A stretch of 64,000 bases of DNA, taken from positions 4,496,056 through 4,560,055 of the forward strand of contig CM055093.1 in NCBI GenBank assembly GCA_029204225.1, in the 5' to 3' direction. Every line of letters starts with the position of its first letter. Position 1 is the first letter of the stretch. Positions 52,740 through 63,543 of the stretch are shown in pieces. The DNA comes from Diphasiastrum complanatum (lineage: Eukaryota; Streptophyta; Lycopodiopsida; Lycopodiales; Lycopodiaceae). A program made the translations under genes and the position numbers. The notes below the pieces were generated by a model, which was given only the letters and a program-made list of their open reading frames with translations, did no database searches and had not been told where the DNA came from.

Positions 52740-54281
52740 CTTTACATATTGGTTTTTGGAAATGTAATGCCATACTATCATCTTCAGCAGGTGATTTCCA
52801 TTCTTTCATGCTGAAATGTGATATCCTTTTGTTAGCAGAGACTCATGAATCATTATATAGACCGCTCCCATCCATACAAGATTGCACCTAGCACTCAGCG
52901 CATCGGCCCTTTGTGAGAGGGAAGACCTCCCGTGGTTCTGGTGGTGTTGCATGTCTCACCAAGGATGTTTTCACTTCTCATTTTAAACTGGTCAAAAGTG
53001 ATCTATTTGCACGTTTTATTTGGTTTCAGTTCTTTGGTCACTGTTTGGGGCTTTCTCAGGACCTCTTTCTTGCAATTTGTTACTTTCCACCACAGACATC
53101 ATCTTTTGAAGATTTTGGTGGTGACCCTTTCCAGGCTCTCTTACATGATATAGTCAGCTTTGCACAGTGAGGCCTTATTCTTTTAGCAGGGGATTTTAAT
53201 GCTCGTACAAGCATCAGGCAGGCTGAGTTTCATGCAGAGAGTGACTTTCTACAGGTTCACACTTTAGATATGGGCTCTGACAGGACCTCACAGGATGCAG
53301 ATACTCCAACTACCCACTTTGGAGAGCAGCTGATTGGTTTAGCATAGGCTCATTCCTTAACCATTTTGAATGGCCTTCCTTGCTGGCCTTCATCATCTTA
53401 TTTTACCTGTCACCCACATGGAGGAGGACATAGTGTTGTTGACTACTTCATTGGGTCACCGGCTTTGATCCCATTTCTTCATACCTTCCACATTATACCT
53501 CCTACCAATTCTGATCACACTCTCCTACTTCTATCCCTTGGACATCATAGTACCACAGTCACAACACATGGTCCCACTCATCACCATCGCCCGATTTTCT
53601 CCCCATCTGGTTTTTCCCTTTACACCGAGTTCCTAATTACTTTTCTCCATGACTTTCCCTTCACCTCCTCAGTTGACCAACAAGCTGTCTTTTTATGCCG
53701 ATCTCTTTTGCAATATGCCAATACTGCCTATCCTTTGAAAACCTTCTCTTCGCATAAACACACCCACAACAAATGGTATGATACAGGGTGCTACCCACTA
53801 CATAAACAAGTTGTTTACGCTAGATACCACTGTCCTGACACCCTAGCCTTGAAACAAAAAGAATATCACAAAGTGACTCTGAAAAAAAAGACAGCTTATC
53901 TCAAGTCCTTTGGGACAAAAACTTGTTGATGCTATTGCCTCCCCATCCTCCCATTTCTTTTGGCGGATGTTCTCTAAAAACCCTTATAAACCCGCTCCTA
54001 TTGCTATTGAGTCATGGATAAATTATGCTCCTAAGCTTTATACAGTTGACTCTCTTTCCATTTCTCTTTCCCCACGCCCTTAAGAATTCACCCTCTTCAC
54101 CCCGTCCATGGTTGAAAGCGCCATCCAAAATGGTCAATCCCAAAAAGCCACTGATGTTGACCTCCTAAGTATGGACTTCCTAAAATTAGTTGCTCACATT
54201 ATTGCCCCATACATTTCACATATCTTTAACCAATCTGTCATCTTCGGTCTCCCCACATCATGGTGCACCAACCTTCCTCAA
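52740..54281 (+). pseudogene. LINE-C ORF2 endonuclease and RT start
   Basis: Pieces: LHIGFWKCNAILSSSAGDFH (Asn-Gly of the motif changed), LLAETHESLYRPLPS, RGKTSRGSGGVACLTKDVFT, ILLAGDFNARTSIRQAEFHA, HSVVDYFIGSPALIPFLHTF, NSDHTLLLLSLGHH and KWYDTGCYPLHKQVVYARYH. RT-side PSMVESAIQNGQSQKATDVD, FLKLVAHIIAPYISHIFNQS and LPTSWCTNLPQ reach the gypsy-2 junction. Stops at 52890, 53168 and 53347 and shifts near 53925 break it. Confidence 0.87.
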
Positions 54282-54726
54282 TGTTACAATCTTACTTACT
54301 GCAAACCTCCAGGTGCCGGTTAACCACAAGAGACCGAACGATTCACGTTCCACCCCGCCGTAGGACCTAATCCGGGTCCACCCTCTGTGCCCTGGCCTGT
54401 GACCGTATCAAGCTGGATCCGACCTCCCTCCCAGACGCGTCCCATACCACCGCCTAGGCTCTCAGCCATCTCCTGCCTCATGCTAGCAAACATCCTGGCC
54501 GTGCACACGCTCTCCATCCACCTCCTCCTAGGTAGATAGAATGGATGGCAAATGAGTCCTCCTCCCCTTGTATACCTCCAAGGAGAGAGACTCCAAGCCA
54601 TGTGCACTCCCAGATCATGACACGTGGCAACCATGCAGGTCCACGAGTCACCAGTCACGTCTACAGGCCTAGTCATCGTCCACTCTCAAGTCTGGGTTGG
54701 GACCCAAGGGAGATGGGTCCCTAACA
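54282..54726 (-). repeat. Gypsy-2 3' LTR (in inverted block)
   Basis: 445 bp, matching 36490-36898 in reverse orientation with a 36-bp extra block (complement of about 54420-54460). In element sense it follows the purine run AGAGAAGAGGGAA (54727-54739) and is followed by TTGAG. Confidence 0.92.
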
Positions 54727-54754
54727 TTCCCTCTTCTCTAAAAAAATTCCTTAT

Positions 54755-55627
54755 CTAAGGAAGGAAACCAGGGAATCTCATTTGAAGGTCAAGTTCCTTT
54801 TCCCAAGTATCATCATCCTCGGAACTTCCTTTCCAACGAACCAAGTACTTAGTTACCTGTCGATTTCTGAGCCCACGTTGACGTACGTCAACAATGGCCT
54901 GTGGTTCAGTAGGTACAAAGGATGAGAGGTCCTCCAGCTGAATTAAGTCCTCCTGAGGCATCAAGTCATCCTTTCCACCAAGTCGTTCCTTTAAACGACT
55001 AATGTGAAAAACTGGATGTACCTTAACACCTTGAGGAAGTTCCAGCTGGTACGCATTCCGATGGAGTTTCTTTACTATAAGGAATGGCCCTGCATAACGA
55101 GGTGACAACTTAGGACATTTTCCAATCCTTAGTACCTTAGAATCTTTTGGAATTCTAAGATATACCCAAGCCCCCTCCTCGTAGACCTTAGGTTGTCGCT
55201 TTTGATTAGCGTAAAACTGGGCTCTTTCCTGAGCCGTTTTTACGTTTTCGCGAGCAACAAGCAACATTTCTTGCATATCATGCAGGAAATCTACTGTTGC
55301 CTTCACCTTGAGGCCTTTGGGGCCTTTGAGGCCCACTGAAATGGGAGCCCCAGGCTGGAAACCATACATCAGAGAAAATGGACTAAAACCCGTCGCTGAG
55401 TGCTTTGCGCTGTTATACGCAAATTCAATCATTGGAAGGTACCTTTCCCAATCCGACTGCCTTCTGGAAACATATGCCCAAAGCATGTCTTCCATAGACT
55501 GGTTTGTCCTCTCTGTCTGACCATCCGATTCAGGATGATCTGATGACCCCAAACTCAAAGTGGTCTCTAATTTCTCAAAGACCGCTTGCCAAAATTTGCC
55601 AGTGAACTTTGGGTCTCGATCACTAAC
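54755..55627 (-). pseudogene. Gypsy-2 pol 3' part: integrase core end and chromodomain
   Basis: On the minus strand: VSDRDPKFTGKFWQAVFEKL (55627-55568), then after a small frame change near 55558 SLGSSDHPESDGQTERTNQS (catalytic D and E), ATGFSPFSLMYGFQPGAPIS, VYLRIPKDSKVLRIGKCPKL, SPRYAGPFLIVKKL, HPVFHISRLKERL and the chromodomain VTKYLVRWKGSSEDDDTWE. Frame 55558-54755 is open to the end of pol. Sequence beyond 55627 is not gypsy. Confidence 0.92.
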
Positions 55628-56115
55628 TCAGTAGGCATCTTTAGAATAGATAAGGTCCAGCCGTATGTGGCGGACTGTTGCTATGTAACTTTTGGCGGTT
55701 TAGTTGTAATGTTATCTTGATACAACGGCTGAATCAATATATAGTTGTTTTTTGAGCAACGCGAGCCTGGTCATGTGAAATGCAATCTCTGTAATTTTTT
55801 TAAGTGCAAATGTAATACATGTGTTTATGAAATGCGGTTGAGGTGTAGGGGTAATTGTTGTGCTCATTATGTAGGTGCATTTATGTGAAGCTATCATTCA
55901 CTTCAATCAATATTAGTTGAAAATAAGATTCACACACACACATAGAATTTGACATAAAATTGAAAATACAGCATCACATGTACAGAGCGACATACGCACA
56001 ATGTGCAACAAATAAAGTACGCCAAACACTGTATATAATGTGAAAAATGATCTGAGTACAATGGTAGACCGTCTGCTAGAGACAAACTACTGAAACTAAA
56101 ATAACAGAGCCACAA
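55628..56115. other. Non-coding flank of the minus-strand transposase gene
   Basis: No domain or element end recognised; a short (CA)n run lies near 55931. It is probably the 3' untranslated side of the gene at 56116-58796 and the second edge of the inversion. Confidence 0.5.
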
Positions 56116-58796
56116 TCAATGCTCTGGCTCTGACTCAGACGAATGCTCTGGAGACAACTCAGGGCCCCGAACTGACTCTCGTAGCCGATATCTCTGCCTG
56201 TCTGGAACTGGCATGGGCTGTGTATCTAAGGAGGAGGACTCGTCACTAGCATCATCCCAATCTGCCTCCGCATCAGCCCCCAAACAAGCCAAACCAACAA
56301 CACCTGCTCCAGCTGGCTGTAATCCTGCACCTCTAGCTGTACCTGGAGCCCTGCGTGGTCGTCCTCTCTTCCCTGGCAGTTTCTGTGCCTTGCCTTTCTT
56401 GTTCGATGCACCCTTGGGCCTTCCTGGTCTCTTGCGGACAAGAGGAGCTATCAATGCCTCATCACCCCCATGCAAATCACATGGCTGGCTAGGCTGGGCC
56501 CAAGCTGAGGCCGGCTGGGATAGGGAAGCAAAAGAGGGAACTCCCTGTGCACTTGAGCGAGGAGGATGAGCTCGTGGAGTGTGTGCCCGATGGGGCTGCT
56601 GCAGGTGGAGGAACTGGCTGTGCAGGAGGCGAGTACAACGGCGATATGTATTGAAAGGGGCGCTGCGGTGGCCGGTATTGGTACATCCTGGGTGCTGCCA
56701 AAGGGGGAGCTACTGGAGTGGGTGCTGCCAAAGGAAGAGGATGTGGAGTGGGTGCTGCCACTGGAGGAGGAGTTGGAGGAGCCACTGTGGATGTGGGCGC
56801 TGCAAGAGAAAACCTGGGCACAGATGGTAGCCTGCCATGGAGACCTGGTGCTGCAGAAGTGGACGACGATGGAGGGGCTGCAGGCCTGAATGGCATCGGT
56901 GGCACTGGAGGAGCTGTGCGGCGCACATATACCCTCTGAGGAGCTGGAGGAACTGTAGACACCTCATGCAGCTGCTCTGGCTGGGACTCTGTGTATGGCA
57001 TGCTGGCAAGAGATGAAGGGGGTGCCCTGACACTCGGCATCTGCTTCGCCTCTGAATCCAATGTGGCAATTAAGTCGTCCAGCTGGGCATCTGAATACAA
57101 ATGCTCTGGGCTCTGGGCCTCATCCTGTGCACCATCCCCTAAATCATCCTGTGCACCATCCTCTGAATCAACCCATGCCTCATCCCGTGCCTCATCATGT
57201 GCACCCTGTAGACCCTGCATGTCCTCCCAATCTGTGCAATCAAAGTCATCTAGTGCCTCCTCTGGTGTGTTGTCATAGTAACGGCCATGACTCTGTGCTG
57301 CACGCATCCAAACATCTGCGGGACCGGCATCTAAACCACTCTGCCCTCTATCAAGAGCCTCCTCCATCATGTCGACATAGGTAGGTATGCCACTGGCCCC
57401 CCCTGTGTGCCCTGCTTGTCTCCCGGTATAACCTGTGCCATGTGCCCTACCTCTGCCGCGTGATGCACCTGTGACCCCTGCCCGTGGCGTGTACCCTGCA
57501 CCTGTATGGTCTGCCTCATCTCTCTCTAAAAAACAAACTAGCAAACACTGAAAAGATAAAGAACAATTACAATACTGTACCGCTTACCTCTCTGGCTGCA
57601 AGATGGGCAGCTGCGGGAACTGTCCGATCCGGTCCATGAGCTCATACACCAATCCAAGTGTGGACCCCTCGCTGTCAGCCATGCGGAGCACAATGTAGAG
57701 TGGTCGAAGCAGTCCTAACAATGTCTGTGCATCCCTCCAGAACTAGTCTCCCCTCACCGTGGAAGAAAAGTGCTCCCCATCCTCCGTGCGCTGAAACGTA
57801 CTGGCACGCCAAAGATCAATGGCAACCATCTGTAGAAGTTGTGCCCTGCACCTAATCAGACGGTCGATGACCACCAGGTCGAATGCAAAGCGTGTGGGGG
57901 CTGGCTTACGGAGGTTCAAATGGCCAAACACCCGGAACATGGCAAGAACACGCCTCTTCCTGGTGACAAAAAAGAGGGCCTCGCGGACGATGGCTTTAAC
58001 CCAGGGAAGTGCACCTATGTCCCCCATCAAAAGGTCTATGTCGTGCGCTACACAGGGGGTATGGACGATGTGAGGGAACTCTCTCTCTAGCAGGACACCC
58101 ATCTAAACGCAGTTGGTGGCATTGTCCGTCACCACCATAACGACATGCTGGGGGCCTATGGACAGGATGGAACACCTAATGACATCGTACATGAACTCTG
58201 CAGATATGACTCTCCCCCCCCTACTGCAATCCACGGCTCTCATAAACTGTGTACCCATGCAGCTGGAGACCAAGATGTTGAGGATCGGCCTCCTCTTGAC
58301 ATCAGTCCATCCATCGCACATATGTTGCATCCATATGTGGCCCAGTAGCGGCGTAGAGGCTCCATCTCTCTAGACAAGGACTCAACCCTATCTCTCAGCA
58401 TGTGTGTGCGGACAACCTCTGAACCAGGGACTCTCCAGCTAGGGCTGACAGACTGTGCAAGGCAGAATGCCCTTTTGAAGGGCTCAGAATCGGTGATGGC
58501 AAAAGGTAGGTTCAGCTCGTAAATCAAACTGGCCACGGCCTGTGTGGCCTCTCTGTCCATGTGCGGCTGATGCGCGCCGCGAATGGTCTGCTGCACATGG
58601 GCTCTACCTGGTGGACGACGGGTGGTGGACCTCCAACACGGTGCACCAACCGTGACGGGAATGGACGATGACGCGACAGGCTGGGCACTAGTGGATGCAT
58701 CGGCTGTAGACGTGGAATGGGGAGAGTGGGATGCACTGGCAGGGATGGGTGCAGCAGCATAAGTTTCGTTCCCTCAATTTCCCTGAGCGGGCTCAA
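56116..58796 (-). pseudogene. hAT-like DUF659 transposase with Pro-rich, AT-hook C-terminus
   Basis: Minus-strand order: DREATQAVASLIYELNLPFA, ITDSEPFKRAFCLAQSVSPS (58560-58440); MEPLRRYWATYGCNI and a shift to CDGWTDVKRRPILNILVSSC, YDVIRCSILSIGPQHVVMVV, TDNATNCV (to 58103); FPHIVHTPCVAHDIDLLMGD, LRKPAPTRFAFDLVVIDRLI and WRASTFQRTEDGEHF (58080-57743); LLRPLYIVLRMADSEGSTLG (to 57600). After a possible intron an acidic, then Pro-rich stretch (57544-56490), and finally KRPGRPKGASNKKGKAQKL, PGKRGRPRRAPGTARG with two AT-hook cores (GRP), ending SSESEPEH. DUF659 is the hAT catalytic region. The dimerisation motif seen in copies I and II is missing here. Stops at 58102 and 57743. Confidence 0.75.
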
Positions 58797-59927
58797 GTGT
58801 ACTCACGCACATCGCTGCTCAATTGCAGGCACTGTCTGGGGCCGTTCGGCGAGGACCTTGCACATGTCTGAGAGAACAGGCTCTTGCGTGTATCATGGTG
58901 GGAGAGCTACGGCACTGGACAGCCAGACTCGAGGACGCTCGCGATCCGAGTCCTTTCACAGGTATATTGCCTAATCTCATTCATCCAACCAGTTTTCGCA
59001 TTTTCTCTACAAGGTCGGTACTCACTCGAGTTGTTGCCAATTAATGCAGGACTGTTCTGCTTGCGTGTGCGAGCGGAACTGGTCAGCGTTCAGCCTTGTT
59101 CACACGAACAGGCGGAACCGTCTGACGACTGAGCGATGCAATGACTTGGTGTACTGCCCCCCCACACCAACACTAAGGTGGTTCGACGCATCACGGACAG
59201 CATGAGGGCAGGAGGCACATGCACCCTATTGCTGCATGTATATTTGTTGCTCCATCGTTTTGCTTTCGTATTAGTTTAAGACATTCAGTTTAATGCCCTC
59301 ACGGTTGCTTCGGCTATTCTCACAAATGATTGACTTCTGCATGTCAATCCGAACGGTATCGTCTGCACTCATCGGGATTGACAGAGGTTGATGCAGACGA
59401 TACCGCTCGGCGTGCTCTGCGGGGTGATCCCGAGGATGATGCCGATGCCGATGAGACCACCCCCCTTCATGCTGACGTTCCATTGCCCTCCTCTGATGAT
59501 GAGCCCCACATATGATTCAGATGAGACAGTCGACCTTGTAGGGGATGGTCCACGTGCCCCACCCAGTACTCCCGCATCACGCCCCCTTTCAAATGATGGC
59601 TGGTCAGAGTTTGCGAGGGAGACAGAGGCTGCCGCCCAGAGATAGATTGTGCAGAGACGCTTGAGAGCATCACAGTCAGTCGGTCCTTCTCAGAGACCCC
59701 CTTGTGGCAGAGGGAGACCCCCAGGCATGAGTGTACCACAGAGGGTTCCTTCTGGCAGACCTAGAGGCAGGCCAGCCAAGAGGGGACGCACTGATGATTT
59801 TTCTAGTCGTCTCTTGGCAGGCGTTGGCCCAGACTTGGAGGAGTCCCAGATGCCAGACTTTGTATTTGACACCCCCGAGGATGCATCTAGCACGCAGAGG
59901 AATGATTTTTTTAGCACAGACTTGTAG
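58797..59927 (+). pseudogene. hAT copy II transposase, C-terminal exons
   Basis: Plus-strand homologue of 30545-29485. The exon near 58831-58965 has HCLGPFGEDLAHV, a TGA, then WWESYGTGQPDSRTLAIRVL and donor GT. The exon from about 59049 has DCSACVCERNWSAFSLVHTN and LTTERCNDLVYC. The exon from about 59385 has VDADDTARRALRGDPEDDAD, then after a shift YDSDETVDLVGDGPRAPPST and GWSEFARETEAAAQR. The tail (59649-59927) is QRVPSGRPRGRPAKRGRTDD, an AT hook, ending NDFFSTDL. The N-terminal and DUF659 parts are absent; at 58797 the sequence switches to the opposite-strand transposase. Confidence 0.8.
59354..59405. repeat. Perfect 14-bp stem hairpin in hAT copy II
   Basis: CGGTATCGTCTGCA (59354-59367) pairs exactly with TGCAGACGATACCG (59392-59405); loop 24 nt. 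It lies at the intron/exon border before the acidic exon; copy I does not have the exact stem. Confidence 0.85.
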
Positions 59928-61271
59928 ATATTGATACACACAGACTATCATGTATACTGGCATCAGATGAGATGTATATATTTTTTTACAGTTTATTCGT
60001 GTCATGCTAGTTTATCATGGTTGCTTACAAATGGATAGCTTTGAGAAATTTGAATGGTTAGTTAGAAATCGTTTGCTCCGTGCAAGATGAGAGAGAGAGA
60101 GAGAGATAGAGACCAGCACATCTGTATCTCTCATAACATATGCATCATGTTCAACCATTCAACATAACACGCTAAGCCCGACACCGTAACAAATGGAACA
60201 GTTAACATAACACCCTAAACCCTAACAAATCATCATAAATCCACAACCCCACAGCCATAACCATCAAAACAAGCAGCAACCATAGTCATCATAACAATAA
60301 CCATAAACATCATGAACCCCACGTCCTCATTGTGTCGTAGGCATTGCAGCACTTGTGTAGAATGCATTAATGGTCCAGGAATATAGTCCACAGGTTCGTG
60401 ATCCCGATACGAACCCAATGGATCGAGCCTGGCTTGATTCGGGTATCGTTCGCTCAAAATGGCCCTTCGACGGGAGAGAAACGCAATTAGGTCACGTGAA
60501 ATGGACTAGTTTTGCAGCTTTCCGTCCGACGGCCCAGTTTTCCAAACGGGATCCGTTTTAGGTGCTGTCTGTTTCAGCCAGTGGACAACCTCAATAGGAA
60601 CCTGTGGGAACAGACAGGATGAGGAACGAACGGACGGCCGGCTCAAATCGTCCATCTAAAGTTCGATGTTAAACAGGGCTTCAGGGACACTTTGTCTGGT
60701 CAGGACCTGAAAACTGGGAGATGTTTCAGAGCCCCCGTGTTGGTACTATGCCATAAGTAATTAGTAAGCCGTTGAAGTTCATCCGGGGAGAAATCGATCT
60801 CGTCAACCGAGCCATAGTAGTGTGTAGGTCTCGTGGTTCCCTATAGTGAATGACACAGTTTTGCATAAGTTATTAGTAAGCGGTTGAAGTTCGTCCGGGG
60901 AGAAACTAATCACATCATATAAGACATAGTAGTGTGTAGGTCTCGTGGTTCCCTGTAGTGAATGACAGTTTTGCATAAGTAATTAGTAAGTTGTTGAAGC
61001 TCATCCGGGGGGAAACCGATCTCATCATATAAGACATAGTAGTGTGTTGGTCTTGTGGTTCCCTATCTTGAGAGCTTGTACACATTTTAGCATCATGTAC
61101 ACTGGTATCAAAACAGATGTGTATATTTTTTTACAATCTATTCGTGTCATGACCAATTTATCGTGGTTGGTTAGAAATGGCCAAGTATGTGAAATTTGAA
61201 TGGCTGGTTAGAAATGGTTTGAATCACACAATTTTTATGGTTGGTTAGAAGTGGCTTGCTCTGTGCAAAAT
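59928..61271 (+). mobile_element. hAT copy II, distal non-coding region
   Basis: The 3' flank of the transposase gene. 59930-60110 (ending in a GA tract) is partly repeated at 61080-61283, suggesting a second partial copy in the same orientation. 60220-60660 matches hAT copy I in reverse. No genes. Termini are not resolved. Confidence 0.7.
60752..61075 (+). repeat. Three tandem ~110-bp units in hAT copy II
   Basis: Units start CATAAGTAATTAGTAAG at 60752, 60864 and 60974 and contain GAAGTTCATCCGGGGAGAAA and TAGTGTGTAGGTCTCGTGGT. A reversed unit start lies at 21120-21156 and a unit end at 21496-21520 in copy I. Such subterminal repeats are candidate transposase-binding sites. Confidence 0.85.
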
Positions 61272-61486
61272 GAGAGAGAGAGAAGAAGAAGAAGAAGCTT
61301 TATTAATGTCTTTTCCATGCCAAAAGGCATATAAGACTAAGGAAATACATGTCAAGTATGTGGTAACCCTGGAGCGTGTAAACGCCTCCAAAAACTGTAA
61401 TAAAGAAAAAAAAAGAAACATCTAGTACAAGTTAAGATAACTACATAAATGATAATCTCTGTGCATGGTAGTCAAATGTGTCCATG

Positions 61487-62120
61487 TCAAGATTCCAGGT
61501 CTGTATTGGCGCTGTAGAAGGATGTAATGAGAGCTGTAGCATGAGGAAGTGCAGGAGCCCGCTGACGTCGCCTGTGAACAGGAGCATGTCTGGTAGCAGT
61601 CCTGGCATTAAAGTTGCCAGTGAGAAGGACATAACCCCGATCTGTAAATCTGACAATGTCAGCGGAGAGATCAGTAAAAGGAGAGCCAGAGCCGTCTGCA
61701 AAGGAGGACGACTTTGGAGGGAAGTAGCAGGCAGCAATGAAGAGATCCCTATCCAAACCGATAGCTCGCCCAGTGATATGAGCCCATATGTATCGTGCCT
61801 ATGCATCATGTCGCAGAAACTCTATAACTGGTTGTAATGACTCTCGATAAAGATATGCAACTCCACCCGAACCTCTGCCACTCGCTGATCGAGTCTCTGT
61901 CCTATAAACTGAATTCCATCTGTAACCTGCAAATGTGGGTAGTCCTCTCTCTGGGCTCTCATGTGTCTCCATAAAAAATAATATATCTCTGCCTGTGATG
62001 AAGTCGGTAAGATCTCCAGCCGTGGATGATGAGTGTATGCCATTACAGTTCCATATTCCAAGATGTAGGTGGTGTGGAGGGGGTCCCGAGATGCTCCCAT
62101 GCCCGGGGACCCCAATTTCC
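61487..62120 (-). pseudogene. LINE-D ORF2 endonuclease fragment
   Basis: Minus-strand pieces: LGIWNCNGIHSSSTAGDLTD, ILFFMETHESPERGLP, SASGRGSGGVAYLYRESLQP, IGLDRDLFIAACYFPPKSSS and YVLLTGNFNARTATRHAPVH. The motif GDFNAR reads GNFNAR, losing the Asp that in APE nucleases contributes to catalysis. Sequence then becomes unrelated and passes into the 3' UTR, so RT is absent. Confidence 0.82.
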
Positions 62121-62179
62121 TATAGGTTGTTTCCGGATGCAGGACCATCAAGGTACCGAACAACTCCATCACGATAGAT

Positions 62180-63463
62180 TGCTCGTCTTCCGGTCGCTTT
62201 GGCGCTTTGGAGTGCTTGGCATCTCTCTTCAACTTGGATATAGGTAAGGTCATCATCCATGAAGATTTTCTCTCAATTTAGTTCTTTTCCGCAAGGTTGC
62301 CTTACGATATGTATGTGACGTGAAGCGGAGGACCAAGGTAGTGGTGTCTTTCCTAGTACGCCATGTTGTATCCAAACCATCTGCATTGTGTCCTAGGGTA
62401 GTGCATAAAAATCCTTTTGCTTCGTCAACGGCATTTTGGGTGTCCACTATGCCTCGCACCCTAATATTGAGAGCCTTGGAATCTCGAAGTTTCTCTTCCG
62501 TAAGAGTAGCGGAAATGAATGATGAAAAAGGGGGAGACTTACTTCCGTCATCGGCTGTCCAAGGTGGACTGGTAGCTTTGTTCCTGGTGATGATAGAAGC
62601 CCATGTGTTCGTCGATTCTTTGTGTTGGTTCAGTCGTTGTTCCAGATCTTGAATCTTCATCTTTGTCTCTTCTTCCGGCTGGGAAGCATATTTATTTTCC
62701 ATTTCTGTCCGGAGCTGTTGGTTCTTTGTGCGTAGGTGGATGATTTCCAGTTTCAGAGTTTGCACATCTGTCTGCAATTCTTTCAGTTGGTAGGCTAGAA
62801 AATTCTCGAAGGATTTGGAGGTGTAGTCGGCATGAGACAGGAAGGGGGTGTCTGGAGCAGCGTTGGTAGAGATGGGAGTCGAAGGGACAGGGGATGAGGG
62901 AGGGTTAGAGTGGCATTGTTGTTGCGTAGCAGTGGGGGCAGGTGTCTGTTGCGCAGCAGGAGGGACCTGTTGCTCAGTAGCAGGATGGCATGTGGAGGGG
63001 GAGTGGAGAGAAGGGGCAGCAGGTGGGCAGGACAGGGCAGCAGGTGGGGCAGAGGAGGAGGGCGGAGCAACAGATGGGTAGGGCAGGGCATTAGGTAGAT
63101 CAGAGGAGGGCGAGTGGGCAATAGGTGGAGCGAAAGAAGGGGTGGGCAGGGTAGTGGGTGGAGCTGAGGAGGGCAGCTGGTGGACAGTGGACAGAGGATG
63201 GCGTTGGTGGGCATCAGACGGAGCGGAGGATGGGTGGGCAGCAGATGGAGCGAAGGGAGGTGGAGCGGAGGAGGGGAGCGAAGCAACAGGTGGAGCGGAG
63301 GAGGTGGCCGAAGCAACAGGTGGAGCGGAGGGGGGGGGGAGCAGTAGGTGGAGCGGAGGGGGGTGGAGCGACAGTAGGTGTGGATGGGGGTGGGGAAGAG
63401 GATGATGGGGGGGGGTCGGGGAGGAGCGGGGGAGCAAGGGCTCCCCCTGGTTCTACGAGCCAT
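62180..63463 (-). pseudogene. LINE-D ORF1
   Basis: An open frame of 394 codons (63437-62253) has a very long Pro/Ser/Ala-rich N-terminus (about residues 1-200), a coiled coil (LAYQLKELQTDVQTLKLEII, RTEMENKYASQPEEETKMKI, LEQRLNQHKESTNTWASI), and the RRM-like core (RDSKALNIRVRGIVDTQNAV, GLDTTWRTRKDTTTLVLRFT). A shift at about 62258 moves to a frame encoding the C-terminal part (DDDLTYIQVEERCQALQS). The likely true start is MARRTRGSPCSP at 63463, one frame off because of a G/C homopolymer near 63410. The low-complexity head is unusual for LINE ORF1. Confidence 0.8.
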
Positions 63464-63508
63464 GGAGGTGGGAGAGGAGGGCGAGAGAAGAGAGGAGGGG
63501 GAGGGGGG

Positions 63509-63510
<2 letters not shown>

Positions 63511-63543
<33 letters not shown>

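Larger units (their letters stand above)
51847..54281 (+). mobile_element. LINE-C, 5' two-thirds (continued as LINE-E at 36.4 kb)
   Basis: It begins with about 230 bp of GGAGCGGACCT-type monomers, then an ORF1 lacking its N-terminus, the endonuclease, and the first RT codons. It ends at the gypsy-2 target duplication CTCAA (54277-54281). The next RT codons (GDPLIVDNYR) are at 36484 on the minus strand, so gypsy-2 was inserted into this LINE before the inversion. Confidence 0.88.
61284..63510 (-). mobile_element. LINE-D: LINE with almost intact ORF1, ORF2 truncated
   Basis: Bounded by GA/(AAG)n at 61272-61297 (its 3' tail on the minus strand) and by GA at 63511-63557 (its 5' flank). ORF1 is followed by most of the endonuclease; the rest of ORF2 is deleted at about 61440-61490. 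The 3' UTR (61300-61440) has TATGCCTTTTGGCATGG then GACATTAATAAAGC. The left flank resembles the GA-containing hAT distal region. Confidence 0.88.

Noticed and set aside
56213-57384. Plus-strand open frames across 56.2-57.4 kb
   Set aside because: Antisense shadows of the Pro-rich/GC-rich transposase tail; no family motif and poor continuity.
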